A DNA stretch of 64,000 nt, taken from contig NZ_JANQLX010000015.1 in NCBI RefSeq assembly GCF_028280385.1, positions 310,001-374,000 of the forward strand, read 5' to 3'. The notes beneath the pieces were generated by a model. That model was not told where the DNA came from and searched no databases. It saw nothing but the letters and a program-made list of their open reading frames with translations. Below are positions 52,142 through 61,282 of the stretch, one piece after another; within the stretch, counting starts at the first letter, position 1; each line of letters begins with the position of its first letter. This DNA comes from Allomuricauda sp. (lineage in GTDB: Bacteria; Bacteroidota; Bacteroidia; Flavobacteriales; Flavobacteriaceae). A program made the translations under genes and the position numbers.

Positions 52142-54556
52142 ATGCGCAACTTTGGCTTTATCCTCTTCTTTTTGATGGCCTCCTTTCAAGCATTTTCCCA
52201 GGAAATCACTGTTTTGGATACCGATACGGGGAATCCTGTGGCCAATATTGCCATTTTTAACAAGGACAGGTCCAAAACTTCGGTGTCAAACTTAAATGGA
52301 AAGGCCAATTTGGATGTTTTTGACAAAAATGAGCGCATAACCTTCCGTCATCTCAACTATCAAGAGCACATAACCACCAAGGCAAGAATTACAAAAAAGG
52401 GGAATAGGGTTTATTTGTCCGTGCGGCCCGAAGAACTTATGGAAGTCGTGCTTTCCGTATCCAAATGGGAGCAGCAAAAAAAGGATATTCCACAGAAAAT
52501 AGAATCCATCGATGCCAAAACCATCAGTTTTACCAATCCCCAGACCTCGGCCGATTTGCTGCTGCAAAGCGGAAAGGTATTTGTACAGAAAAGTCAGCTG
52601 GGTGGCGGCAGCCCTATGATTCGCGGATTTGCCACCAACCGGTTGTTGCTTTCCGTGGACGGGGTACGGATGAACAATGCCATTTTTAGGGGCGGGAATA
52701 TCCAAAATGTGATTTCAATAGATCCGTTCAATGTAAGAAATACCGAGGTGGTTTTTGGACCTGGTTCCGTGATCTATGGGAGTGATGCCATCGGAGGGGT
52801 GATGAACTTTTATACACACCGGCCCCGCTTTTCCTTTACTGATAGTCTAACGGTTTCGGGGAATGCCACCTATCGTTTTGCTTCTGCCAATAATGAGGGT
52901 ACTGGCCATGTGGATTTGAATCTTGGACAGCAAAAATGGGCTTCTTTTACAAGTATCACCTATAGCAATTTTGAAGATTTGGTGATGGGAAAATTTGGTC
53001 CTGATTCTTATTTAAGAAACAATTTTGTAGTTCGTGCGGATGGAGAAGATCAGCTGGTGACCAATCCGGACCCAAGAAAACAGGTTTCATCAGGGTATGA
53101 CCAAATCAACCTGATGCAGAAATTTACCTACAGGCCAAATAAGACATGGAACTACGATTTGGGATTGCATTATTCCGAAACTTCGGATTATTCGAGATAC
53201 GACCGTTTGATCAGACCTGATAATGAAGGGGATGGACTCCGTTACGCAGAGTGGTTCTATGGCCCCCAGAAATGGTTCATGGGAAATTTTCAAGCCACAA
53301 AACAGGGCAAGAACAAATTTTATGATGGCGTAAAGCTTACAGCGGCCTATCAATTTTTTGAGGAAAGTAGAAACAGTCGTGACTTTCAGTCCGTAGATCG
53401 GATCAGTACCAAGGAACAAGTAAATGCTATCTCCCTAAATCTTGATTTTGAGAACAAAAAGATTGGAGATCTACGATTGTATTATGGGGCCGAATATATT
53501 TTTAACAAAGTACGTTCCATGGGTAGTCAGATGAATATTTTGAACAACGATCAGGCTGAGGCCGCCCCCAGATACCCAGATGGGGCCACTTGGCAGACCT
53601 TTGCGGGCTATATCAATGGGGAATACAAGCTGAAACCCAACTTTACCTTGCTTTCCGGTGCACGCTACAGTCAGGTTTGGGTAGATGCCCAGTTTGACAA
53701 AACATTCTACCCCTTCCCTTTTGACGAGGCCGATTTGATTACTGGTGCGTTTACCGGGAGTGTGGGATTTAGTTGGTTCCCCAAGGCCAATTTACAGATT
53801 ACCTTAAATGGTTCCACCGGATTTAGGGCACCAAACATAGATGACATTGGAAAAGTGTTTGATTCCGAACCAGGCGCCGTGGTGGTGCCCAACCCTGATT
53901 TGGAACCGGAGTATGCCTATAATGCCGAATTGGGAATCCGGAAAAATGTAAAGGACAAAATTGTGGTAAAAGGTGCTGCTTTTTACACTTATCTGGTAGA
54001 TGCTTTGGTGCGAAGGGATTTTACTTTTAATGGGGAAACAGAAATTGTGTACAATGGGGAGTTGAGCAGGGTACAGGCCATACAAAATGCGGCCAAGGCC
54101 TATGTATATGGTTTTGAATTGGGCATTGAGGCCTTTTTGGATGAGAATTGGTCCCTGTCCTCCAATTTAACCCTGACCGAAGGTACAGAAGAGGACGATA
54201 CCGGGGAAGATACACCGGCCCGACATGCTGCCCCCACCTTTGGGGATGTTCATTTGGTTTGGCAAAACCAGAAACTTAAAATGGACTTTTTCCTAAATTA
54301 TAATGGTGAAATCGATTATAACGATTTGGCGCTTTCAGAACGGAGCAAACCCTTTATCTACGCTGAGGATGAAAATGGGAACCCCTATAGTCCGTCCTGG
54401 CATACGCTAAACTTCAGGTCCCAGTACCAAATTACCCACGATCTACGTGCATTTTTAAGTTTGGAGAATTTGACCAATGAGCGGTATAGGACCTATTCTT
54501 CCGGTATAGTCGCCCCCGGCACCAACTTAATAATGGGGGTGGGATATAACTTCTAA
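52142..54556 (+). CDS. TonB-dependent outer membrane receptor
   Basis: 804 residues from the ATG at 52142. A signal peptide spans about 1-20 (ends AFSQ), then a carboxypeptidase-regulatory-like domain at about 20-100 (VANIAIFNKDRSKTSV). A plug domain follows at about 110-215 (QLGGGSPMIRGFATNRLLLSVDGVRMN), then a 22-strand-type barrel. The terminal strand ends MGVGYNF, with the C-terminal aromatic typical of outer membrane barrels. Possible metal, siderophore or heme-type ligand; no SusD partner, so not a SusCD glycan system. Terminator at 54561-54584. Confidence 0.92.
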   Translation: MRNFGFILFFLMASFQAFSQEITVLDTDTGNPVANIAIFNKDRSKTSVSNLNGKANLDVFDKNERITFRHLNYQEHITTKARITKKGNRVYLSVRPEELMEVVLSVSKWEQQKKDIPQKIESIDAKTISFTNPQTSADLLLQSGKVFVQKSQLGGGSPMIRGFATNRLLLSVDGVRMNNAIFRGGNIQNVISIDPFNVRNTEVVFGPGSVIYGSDAIGGVMNFYTHRPRFSFTDSLTVSGNATYRFASANNEGTGHVDLNLGQQKWASFTSITYSNFEDLVMGKFGPDSYLRNNFVVRADGEDQLVTNPDPRKQVSSGYDQINLMQKFTYRPNKTWNYDLGLHYSETSDYSRYDRLIRPDNEGDGLRYAEWFYGPQKWFMGNFQATKQGKNKFYDGVKLTAAYQFFEESRNSRDFQSVDRISTKEQVNAISLNLDFENKKIGDLRLYYGAEYIFNKVRSMGSQMNILNNDQAEAAPRYPDGATWQTFAGYINGEYKLKPNFTLLSGARYSQVWVDAQFDKTFYPFPFDEADLITGAFTGSVGFSWFPKANLQITLNGSTGFRAPNIDDIGKVFDSEPGAVVVPNPDLEPEYAYNAELGIRKNVKDKIVVKGAAFYTYLVDALVRRDFTFNGETEIVYNGELSRVQAIQNAAKAYVYGFELGIEAFLDENWSLSSNLTLTEGTEEDDTGEDTPARHAAPTFGDVHLVWQNQKLKMDFFLNYNGEIDYNDLALSERSKPFIYAEDENGNPYSPSWHTLNFRSQYQITHDLRAFLSLENLTNERYRTYSSGIVAPGTNLIMGVGYNF

Positions 54557-54560
54557 ATAA

Positions 54561-54584
54561 AATAGCCCGGATTTCCGGGCTATT
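54561..54584. terminator. Bidirectional hairpin between convergent genes
   Basis: A 10-bp stem AATAGCCCGG/CCGGGCTATT with a 4-base loop, between the TonB receptor stop and the convergent helical protein gene. The T-run is weak (GTTTGG), so this is a likely but not ideal terminator. Confidence 0.65.
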
Positions 54585-54610
54585 GTTTGGTTTAGGTGTT
54601 ATGGACAATG

Positions 54611-54952
54611 TTAATCCCTGGAGTCGTCTGCTATGTTTTTAAGCTCTTCTGCTTTTTTGTCTGCAGCTTCCTTGATGTCATTTCCCATTTCCTTGGCCTT
54701 GTCCAAGGTTTCCTCACCGGCTTTTTGCAAACTGTCCAAGGCTTGTTCTCCAGCCTCTTTGACTTCATCACCAGCTTCCTTTACGGCATCCATGGCATCA
54801 TTGGCGGCATCCTTTAAATTGTCTCCGGCCTCTTCCAAAGCTTGCTCGGTTTCCTCAGAAGCCTCTTTTGCCTTGTCCGCAGCTTCCTTACAGGAAACCG
54901 TAACCGACATTGATAGCGCCAAGGCCATCATTCCAACTACTACTTTTTTCAT
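54611..54952 (-). CDS. Small Ala/Glu/Lys-rich helical protein
   Basis: 113 residues from the ATG at 54952. The signal MKKVVVGMMALALSMSVTVSC has a Cys21, so it may be a lipoprotein. The rest is a regular amphipathic helical repeat of about 11 residues rich in Ala, Glu, Lys and Asp (EEAGDNLKDAANDAMDAVKEA and similar), like late-embryogenesis-abundant or apolipoprotein-type proteins. Product not recognised; a periplasmic stress or coating protein is a guess. Confidence 0.65.
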   Translation of the reverse strand: MKKVVVGMMALALSMSVTVSCKEAADKAKEASEETEQALEEAGDNLKDAANDAMDAVKEAGDEVKEAGEQALDSLQKAGEETLDKAKEMGNDIKEAADKKAEELKNIADDSRD

Positions 54953-55090
54953 ATTAAAATGGTTTAGTGTTAAAGGCGTCAATATAGAAATTTTAAAGGA
55001 ATTGATATTTACGGACCTATCATATTTAGGTTAAGCCCATTATGCCCTTTAATTACACGGTTTTGGCAATCGATATTCCAGCTAAATTTT

Positions 55091-55098
55091 TAATTTTG
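55091..55098 (+). promoter_or_regulatory. Candidate -7 promoter element for ileS
   Basis: TAATTTTG is an exact TAnnTTTG match, 34 bp before the ATG at 55133. A TTTG lies at 55062-55065, 25 bp upstream, slightly longer than usual. Confidence 0.45.
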
Positions 55099-55132
55099 CA
55101 AACTTGGAATTCTAGAAGTAGTAGCAGTACAT

Positions 55133-58100
55133 ATGAAGTTTGCGGAATATAAAGGATTGGATTTGCCCAAAGTATCTGATGAGGTGTTGTCTTTTTGGAA
55201 GGAGCATCAAATCTTTGAAAAAAGTGTGACCACTAGGGAGGGCAAGGAAAGCTACGTATTTTATGAAGGGCCACCTTCAGCCAACGGGATGCCCGGGATA
55301 CACCACGTGATGGCCAGGACCATTAAGGATATTTTTCCGCGGTACAAGACCATGAAAGGTTACCAGGTGAAGCGAAAAGCCGGTTGGGACACCCATGGTC
55401 TGCCCATTGAAATTGGCGTGGAGAAAGAACTGGGGATAACCAAGGAGGACATTGGCAAAAAGATATCTGTGGAAGAGTACAACGCTGCTTGTAAAAAAGC
55501 CGTGATGCGTTACACGGATGTGTGGAACGAGATGACCGAAAAAGTAGGATACTGGGTGGACATGGACGACCCGTATATTACCTACAAATCCAAATATATG
55601 GAGTCTGTTTGGTGGTTGCTCAAACAGATCTACAACAAAGGACTTTTGTATAAGGGGTATACTATCCAACCGTATTCCCCTAAGGCCGGAACGGGATTGA
55701 GTTCCCATGAGCTGAACCAGCCCGGAACCTATCAAGATGTAACGGATACCACGGTAACGGCCCAATTCAAGGCTAAAAAAGAATCCCTGCCGGAATTTTT
55801 ACGGTCGGAAGAAGGGGATATCCACTTTCTGGCCTGGACGACAACTCCTTGGACGCTGCCTTCCAACACCGCTTTAACGGTAGGTCCCAAAATTGAATAT
55901 GTCCTAGTAAAGAGTTTTAACCAATATACATTTGAACCTATAAAGGTTGTGCTTGCCAAAGCATTGGTGGGCAAACAATTTGCCGGTAAATTCTTTGAAG
56001 CCGAGAGTGAAGAGGACTTTTCCAACTACCAGGCCGGCGATAAAAAAATACCTTTTAAACAAGTACAGAGCTTTATAGGCAAGGATTTGGTGGGCATCCA
56101 ATATGAGCAATTATTGCCTTACACCCTGCCCTACGAAAATCCGGAGAACGCCTTTAGGGTAATCAGTGGGGATTTTGTTACCACGGAAGACGGTACCGGT
56201 ATTGTACACACTGCACCAACCTTTGGTGCGGACGATGCCTTGGTGGCCAAACAGGCCACGCCTCCTGTGCCGCCCATGTTGGTTTTGGACGAGAACAACA
56301 ACCCAGTTCCTTTAGTAGACCTTCAGGGAAGGTTTAGGCCTGAAATGAAGGAATTGGCCGGCAAGTATGTCAAGAACGAGTATTATGAAGATGGCGAGGC
56401 CCCCGATAAATCCGTGGATGTGGAGTTGGCCATCAAGCTAAAAGAAGAAAACAAGGCATTTAAAGTGGAGAAATACCTCCACAGTTATCCCAATTGTTGG
56501 AGAACAGATAAACCAATATTGTACTACCCCCTGGATTCCTGGTTTGTGAAAGTGACCGATATCAAGGACCGTATGTTCGAGTTAAATCAGTCCATTAACT
56601 GGAAACCAAAAGCAACAGGGGAGGGAAGATTCGGAAATTGGTTAGCCAATGCCAATGACTGGAACCTATCCCGATCAAGGTATTGGGGGATTCCCCTTCC
56701 TATTTGGCGAACTGATGATGGCCAGGAGGAGATGATCATAGGTTCTGTTGAGGAACTCAAAAAAGAAATGGCCAAGGCCGTTGAAACAGGGGTTCTGGAA
56801 AAAGATCTTTTTGAGGATTTTGTAATTGGCGACATGAGCGAGGCCAATTATGACAAAATAGACCTCCATAAAAATATTGTGGACCAGATTACCTTGGTCT
56901 CCCCATCGGGCAAACCCATGAAACGGGAATCTGACCTGATCGATGTTTGGTTTGATAGCGGTTCCATGCCTTATGCCCAATGGCATTACCCTTTTGAAAA
57001 CAAGGAATTGGTGGATGATGGAGTGGCATTCCCAGCCAACTTTATTGCTGAGGGCGTAGATCAAACCAGGGGATGGTTCTACACATTGCATGCCATTGCC
57101 ACCATGGTCTTTGATACGGTATCGTACAAAAATGTGGTGTCCAACGGGTTGGTACTGGACAAGGAAGGCAAAAAGATGTCCAAGAGATTGGGCAATGCTG
57201 TTGACCCCTTCGAGGTACTTCCCGAACACGGTGCGGACGCCACGCGTTGGTATATGATATCCAATGCCAATCCTTGGGACAATCTTAAGTTTGATATTGA
57301 TGGTATAGTGGAGGTCAAAAGAAAGTTCTTTGGCACCCTCTACAATACCTATTCGTTTATGGCTTTGTACGCCAATATTGATGGGTTTACATATGCTGAA
57401 GACGACATTGCACTACAAGATAGACCGGAGATCGATCAGTGGATTTTATCCGAACTACATACATTGATCCAAAAAGTGGACGAGGCCTATGCCGATTATG
57501 AGGCGACCAAGGCCGCCAGGATGATTTCTGACTTTGTACAGGAGAATCTGAGTAACTGGTACGTGCGTTTGAGCAGAAGACGTTTTTGGAAAGGCGACTA
57601 TCAGCAAGATAAAATCTCGGCGTACCAAACCTTGTATAGCTGTTTAAATACAGTGGCAAAACTTTCCGCTCCCATTGCACCTTTTTATATGGAGCGTCTA
57701 TACAAGGACTTGGATACCAATACGGGTAAAGAAGGTTTTGAAAGTGTGCACTTGGCAGATTTCCCTGTTTTTGACGCCAGTTTCGTCAACGCAAAACTGG
57801 AAAGCAAGATGCATATGGCACAAAAGATTTCCTCCTTGGTGCTGTCCATCAGACAAAAGGAGAAAATCAAGGTTCGCCAACCTTTGCAAAAGGTGATGAT
57901 TCCCATTTTGGATGCTGCCCAGAAGGAAGAAATAGAAGCGGTTTCGGCCTTGATCAAATCTGAAGTCAACGTAAAGGAAATAGAATTACTGGACGATGCT
58001 TCGGATATTTTGGTTAAACAAATAAAACCTAACTTTAAGGTTTTGGGCCCTCGTTTTGGGAAAGATATGAAGGCGATTGCTGCCGCTGTGAATCAGTTGG

Positions 58101-58534
58101 GCCAAGAAGACATCCAAAAAATAGAGCGGGAAGGCGAATTAATGCTTGAATTGGAAAATAAAAGTATTAATTTACAGTTAACCGATGTAGAGATCAGCTC
58201 GCAAGATATTGAAGGTTGGTTGGTGGCAAGTTCAGGGCCCCTAACAGTGGCGTTGGACGTTACCATAGACGATAACCTGAAAAAAGAAGGCATTGCGAGG
58301 GAATTGGTCAACAGAATTCAGAACATTAGGAAGGAATCCGGTTTTGAAGTGACCGACAAGATTGATATTAAAATATTAAAGGACGGCTTGGTGGAAAATG
58401 CGGTTTCAAGCAATGAGGAATACATAAAGACCGAAACCCTTACCGCAGAGCTTAATTTAGAAGAGAACCTAGAAGAGGGCATTGCAATTGCCTTCGATGA
58501 AGTGAATACAAAATTGTTTATCCAAAAGCATTAG
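55133..58534 (+). CDS. ileS: Isoleucyl-tRNA synthetase
   Basis: 1133 residues, longer than the about 940 of E. coli and typical of the Bacteroidota type. HIGH-type motif IHHVMART at 56-63, KMSKR at 681-685, editing domain in between, then the anticodon-binding and C-terminal domains. It charges tRNA-Ile. Followed 2 bp later by a DksA-like gene and then lspA, a common Bacteroidota order. Own -7 promoter at 55091-55098. Confidence 0.96.
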   Translation: MKFAEYKGLDLPKVSDEVLSFWKEHQIFEKSVTTREGKESYVFYEGPPSANGMPGIHHVMARTIKDIFPRYKTMKGYQVKRKAGWDTHGLPIEIGVEKELGITKEDIGKKISVEEYNAACKKAVMRYTDVWNEMTEKVGYWVDMDDPYITYKSKYMESVWWLLKQIYNKGLLYKGYTIQPYSPKAGTGLSSHELNQPGTYQDVTDTTVTAQFKAKKESLPEFLRSEEGDIHFLAWTTTPWTLPSNTALTVGPKIEYVLVKSFNQYTFEPIKVVLAKALVGKQFAGKFFEAESEEDFSNYQAGDKKIPFKQVQSFIGKDLVGIQYEQLLPYTLPYENPENAFRVISGDFVTTEDGTGIVHTAPTFGADDALVAKQATPPVPPMLVLDENNNPVPLVDLQGRFRPEMKELAGKYVKNEYYEDGEAPDKSVDVELAIKLKEENKAFKVEKYLHSYPNCWRTDKPILYYPLDSWFVKVTDIKDRMFELNQSINWKPKATGEGRFGNWLANANDWNLSRSRYWGIPLPIWRTDDGQEEMIIGSVEELKKEMAKAVETGVLEKDLFEDFVIGDMSEANYDKIDLHKNIVDQITLVSPSGKPMKRESDLIDVWFDSGSMPYAQWHYPFENKELVDDGVAFPANFIAEGVDQTRGWFYTLHAIATMVFDTVSYKNVVSNGLVLDKEGKKMSKRLGNAVDPFEVLPEHGADATRWYMISNANPWDNLKFDIDGIVEVKRKFFGTLYNTYSFMALYANIDGFTYAEDDIALQDRPEIDQWILSELHTLIQKVDEAYADYEATKAARMISDFVQENLSNWYVRLSRRRFWKGDYQQDKISAYQTLYSCLNTVAKLSAPIAPFYMERLYKDLDTNTGKEGFESVHLADFPVFDASFVNAKLESKMHMAQKISSLVLSIRQKEKIKVRQPLQKVMIPILDAAQKEEIEAVSALIKSEVNVKEIELLDDASDILVKQIKPNFKVLGPRFGKDMKAIAAAVNQLGQEDIQKIEREGELMLELENKSINLQLTDVEISSQDIEGWLVASSGPLTVALDVTIDDNLKKEGIARELVNRIQNIRKESGFEVTDKIDIKILKDGLVENAVSSNEEYIKTETLTAELNLEENLEEGIAIAFDEVNTKLFIQKH

Positions 58535-58536
58535 AT

Positions 58537-58920
58537 ATGGCACAAGACTTAAAAGTAAGATATTCGGATAAAGACCTCGAGGAATTTAGAACACTCATTG
58601 AGGAAAAAATAGAAAAGGCCAAAAAGCATTTGGAACTGTTGAAGAGTTCCTATATGAACGATGGCAACAATGGTACGGACGATACCTCGCCAACCTTCAA
58701 GGCATTTGAGGAAGGTTCCGAGACCATGAGCAAGGAGGCCAACACCCAGTTGGCCATTCGCCAAGAGAAATTTATCCGGGACCTAAAAAACGCATTGCTC
58801 CGTATAGAGAACAAAACCTATGGTATTTGCCGCGTTACCGGTAAATTGATCAATAAGGAACGCCTTAAACTTGTTCCGCATGCCACATTGAGCATAGAGG
58901 CCAAGAATATGCAGAAATAA
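58537..58920 (+). CDS. TraR/DksA family protein with degenerate zinc site
   Basis: 127 residues. An N-terminal coiled-coil stretch (about 13-90) leads into the DksA-type C-terminal region YGICRVTGKLINKERLKLVPHATLS. The four-cysteine zinc pattern is reduced to Cys98; the other positions are Thr101, Ser119 and Ala122, so a zinc finger cannot form. It may bind RNA polymerase's secondary channel like DksA. Coupled after ileS and followed by a terminator at 58924-58944. Confidence 0.88.
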   Translation: MAQDLKVRYSDKDLEEFRTLIEEKIEKAKKHLELLKSSYMNDGNNGTDDTSPTFKAFEEGSETMSKEANTQLAIRQEKFIRDLKNALLRIENKTYGICRVTGKLINKERLKLVPHATLSIEAKNMQK

Positions 58921-58923
58921 ATT

Positions 58924-58944
58924 AACGCCTTCGGGCGTTTTTTT
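58924..58944 (+). terminator. Rho-independent terminator with UUCG tetraloop
   Basis: A 6-bp stem AACGCC/GGCGTT closed by TTCG, followed by a T-run. It lies just past the DksA-like stop and 5 bp before the next gene's ATG at 58949. Confidence 0.75.
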
Positions 58945-58948
58945 GTTT

Positions 58949-59569
58949 ATGAGAACCGTATTCGTATTGCTCATCCTTTTTGGGACCACACAGATGACGG
59001 GGCAAAAAATAATTCGTAAAGCCTTGTTGGATACCCAAACGGAATACATCCAAATAGATTGCAATTTTTGTTATCAACTGGTTCTGCGTACCGCTGGTTC
59101 TGGTGAAGTAAGGGTAGAGGCCAATATGGAGGGGGAATATGCCCAGGATTTGCTCGTTTCCATGGAGGAAAAAGGGAACACCATGGTAATCAGTCCAGGG
59201 TTCCAACCCAATTTTACCAACCCCAACGATAAATTAAGTGCCCACAAGGTCATTTCAATTTCCTTGAGCATTACTGTACCGGAATTTCGGAATATTTCCG
59301 TATTTGGCACCAACAGCCATGTGGATGTGCAAGGAAGTTTCCAGAAATTGGCCGTAAAGCTTTCCAATGGAAGATGTTCGCTACGGGACGTGAGCGGGAC
59401 GGCAGAAGTGGAGACCCAAAAAGGAGACATCCTATTGGTTGCGGATAATGGCAATATTGTTGCAGAAAGTGCATATGGAAAGGTCTTTACAGAGCAAATT
59501 CCATTAGGGGACAACCAATATTTTTTGAAGACTGTGGAAGGCATTATCCAGCTGAAGAAAACGAAATAA
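58949..59569 (+). CDS. Secreted GIN-domain-like (DUF2807) protein
   Basis: 206 residues from the ATG at 58949; the TTG two codons earlier falls in the terminator T-run. Signal peptide about 1-18 (ends QMTGQK). The remainder is a repetitive beta structure: VEANMEGEYAQDLLVS, ISVFGTNSHVDVQGSFQ, VETQKGDILLVADNGNIV, in the style of DUF2807/putative auto-transporter head GIN repeats. Role unknown. 34 bp precede lspA, which has its own -7 element. Confidence 0.7.
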   Translation: MRTVFVLLILFGTTQMTGQKIIRKALLDTQTEYIQIDCNFCYQLVLRTAGSGEVRVEANMEGEYAQDLLVSMEEKGNTMVISPGFQPNFTNPNDKLSAHKVISISLSITVPEFRNISVFGTNSHVDVQGSFQKLAVKLSNGRCSLRDVSGTAEVETQKGDILLVADNGNIVAESAYGKVFTEQIPLGDNQYFLKTVEGIIQLKKTK

Positions 59570-59575
59570 TATCCC

Positions 59576-59583
59576 TACTTTTG
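59576..59583 (+). promoter_or_regulatory. Candidate -7 promoter element for lspA
   Basis: TACTTTTG is an exact TAnnTTTG match, 20 bp before the lspA ATG at 59604. No -33 TTG found. Confidence 0.35.
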
Positions 59584-59603
59584 CGCAATCTCTTTTTAAA
59601 GGC

Positions 59604-60245
59604 ATGAATTTAAAAAAGTCACTCATACTCATTGTGTTGGTCCTTGTTGTGGATCAATTGAGCAAAATATATATCAAGACCCATTTTGAACTTGGCCATA
59701 CCCAGGATGTCATGAGCTGGTTCAAACTTCGGTTCATCGAAAATCCAGGAGCGGCATGGGGTTTTAAATTGAGTGATTTTCTTCCCATTTCCGATGCCAC
59801 GGGAAAATTGATCCTTACCATCTTCAGACTTTTTGCAATTACGGGAATTGGGTACTGGCTATGGGACAATATTAAAAAGCAATCGCCCAAAACACTGATT
59901 TTGGCTGTTTCCCTCATTTTTGCAGGGGCCGTGGGCAATATCATCGACTCTGTTTTTTATGGGATGATTTTTAATGACAGCCTTGGTCAGGTGGCCACCC
60001 TATTTTCTGATGACCCCTATGGCAAAATGTTCCATGGAAAGGTGGTTGACATGCTCTATTTTCCTTTGATCCACACCACCTGGCCGGATTGGGTTCCGTT
60101 TGTTGGAGGAAATCGGTTTAACTTCTTCGAACCCGTTTTCAATATTGCGGATACGGCCATAAGCACAGGTGTTGGAATTTTAATAGTTTTCAATAAAAAA
60201 GCCTTTCCCAAAAAGAAACAGGAGGAACAGGATCAAAACGCATAG
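59604..60245 (+). CDS. lspA: Lipoprotein signal peptidase II
   Basis: 213 residues, longer than the usual 160-170 because of an insertion between GNIIDSVFYG and the second catalytic region. Four membrane helices. Conserved DQLSKIYIK, the FIENPGAAWG motif, KVVDMLYFP and NIADTAIST supply the two catalytic aspartates. It cleaves lipoprotein precursors in the inner membrane, and this window holds many substrates. The stop overlaps the stop of the convergent gene by 13 bp. Confidence 0.93.
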   Translation: MNLKKSLILIVLVLVVDQLSKIYIKTHFELGHTQDVMSWFKLRFIENPGAAWGFKLSDFLPISDATGKLILTIFRLFAITGIGYWLWDNIKKQSPKTLILAVSLIFAGAVGNIIDSVFYGMIFNDSLGQVATLFSDDPYGKMFHGKVVDMLYFPLIHTTWPDWVPFVGGNRFNFFEPVFNIADTAISTGVGILIVFNKKAFPKKKQEEQDQNA

Positions 60246-60793
60246 ATTTTTTCCGGAGTGATACAATAATCCAAAGTTTGATCATTGGGATGTATATCCG
60301 TAATTATAGGTTCGGCCTCGAAAAGGGACAGTCCTATTTTTATGGTTTCTGACCTACACTTTTGTAGAAAATTATCGTAAAACCCCTTACCATACCCCAC
60401 TCGGTTCCCGTTGAGGTCAAAAGCCAAAAGCGGAAGAAATACCACGTCAATTTTGTTTTCTGGAATCAAGATGCCATCAACGGGTTCAGGAATATTCCAT
60501 TTATTCTTTTTAAAGGTGGTACCATCGGTCAGCAGGTAGTTTTCCATGGTGTTTCCTAGCGCGACTTTGGGCACAATAATATTCTTGTCCCTGCCCTGCA
60601 GCAGAGTGATCAAGGGTAGGGTGTCCACTTCCTTGTGTTCCTCAATACTTAGAAAAATATGGAAATAAAAAAAATCCCAAATTGGGATTTCTAGTACATG
60701 ATTTGCTAAAACCATACTAAAATCTGAGATTTTAATTGGGCTTATTCCCGATCTCAGATTTTTGTATTTTTTTCTTAGTTCATGTTTCAACAT
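60233..60793 (-). CDS. 5-formyltetrahydrofolate cyclo-ligase
   Basis: 186 residues. The family start MLKHELRKKYKNLR, the ATP-binding and folate region LLAFDLNGNRVGYGKGFYDNFL (GxGxGFYD motif), and DVVFLPLLAFDL are present. The enzyme converts 5-formyl-THF to 5,10-methenyl-THF with ATP. It overlaps lspA's stop and is preceded by a 28-codon reading frame on the same strand. Confidence 0.93.
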   Translation of the reverse strand: MLKHELRKKYKNLRSGISPIKISDFSMVLANHVLEIPIWDFFYFHIFLSIEEHKEVDTLPLITLLQGRDKNIIVPKVALGNTMENYLLTDGTTFKKNKWNIPEPVDGILIPENKIDVVFLPLLAFDLNGNRVGYGKGFYDNFLQKCRSETIKIGLSLFEAEPIITDIHPNDQTLDYCITPEKIYAF

Positions 60794-60839
60794 CTAGTGT
60801 TGAATGTTTTTGGGGTGGCGTTTTGGGGAACTTAAATTT

Positions 60840-60926
60840 TTATTCCTTGGTAGAAACCGAGAAAAAGATCTTGAAGAACAACATCAAAATCAAATACATT
60901 CCCAAAACGATAACATAGTTCTCCAT
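60840..60926 (-). CDS. Candidate 28-residue membrane microprotein
   Basis: An ATG at 60926 opens a 28-codon frame ending TAA at 60840. Residues 2-22 are almost all hydrophobic, beginning MENYVIVLGMYLILML, followed by FFKIFFSVSTKE: a single membrane helix with a short polar tail. It lies 46 bp upstream of the cyclo-ligase gene, same strand. Too short for statistical support, but the coherent helix in a 489-bp otherwise empty spacer is suggestive. Confidence 0.35.
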   Translation of the reverse strand: MENYVIVLGMYLILMLFFKIFFSVSTKE

Positions 60927-61282
60927 AGAATTGTATTTATACGGTTAAATGTAGGTAAAAGAATTGAAAATTTCACCATGAAATGCACTTTTTATCGACG
61001 AAACGCAACATTTTTAGCAACTGTTTAACATATTTTCACTTTTTTTAAACTATTTGCACTGGCAATTTTGGGCTTAATACCCATGTAAAAAATTTATTAT
61101 CAGTTATTTACAGATTTTAGAGAAGGAAAATAATGTAACGGATGAGTGCATAATTTTTAATGCTTCCGTCCATGAATTGATTGCACTTATTGGCGAAGCC
61201 GGGGTGGGAATTCATCAATTTTAACAAAAAAACACTATTATTAAAAGTTACTTTTGTTAGGGAGTAGATTTTTGAGAAGTTC
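60927..61282. other. Intergenic region before uvrC
   Basis: 356 bp between the candidate microprotein and uvrC. It is AT-rich, with no reading frame I would support. The only clear element is the -7 match at 61249-61256 for uvrC. It should also contain a minus-strand promoter for the microprotein and cyclo-ligase, which I cannot pinpoint. Confidence 0.5.
61249..61256 (+). promoter_or_regulatory. Candidate -7 promoter element for uvrC
   Basis: TACTTTTG is an exact TAnnTTTG match, 26 bp before the uvrC ATG at 61283. No -33 TTG found. Confidence 0.4.

Noticed and set aside
56675-57229. 184-codon minus-strand frame inside ileS
   Set aside because: Antisense shadow of a highly conserved synthetase region including KMSKR.
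60736-61028. Two small plus-strand frames in the spacer before uvrC
   Set aside because: No coherent composition or motif; the minus-strand 28-codon frame in the same spacer is the better candidate.
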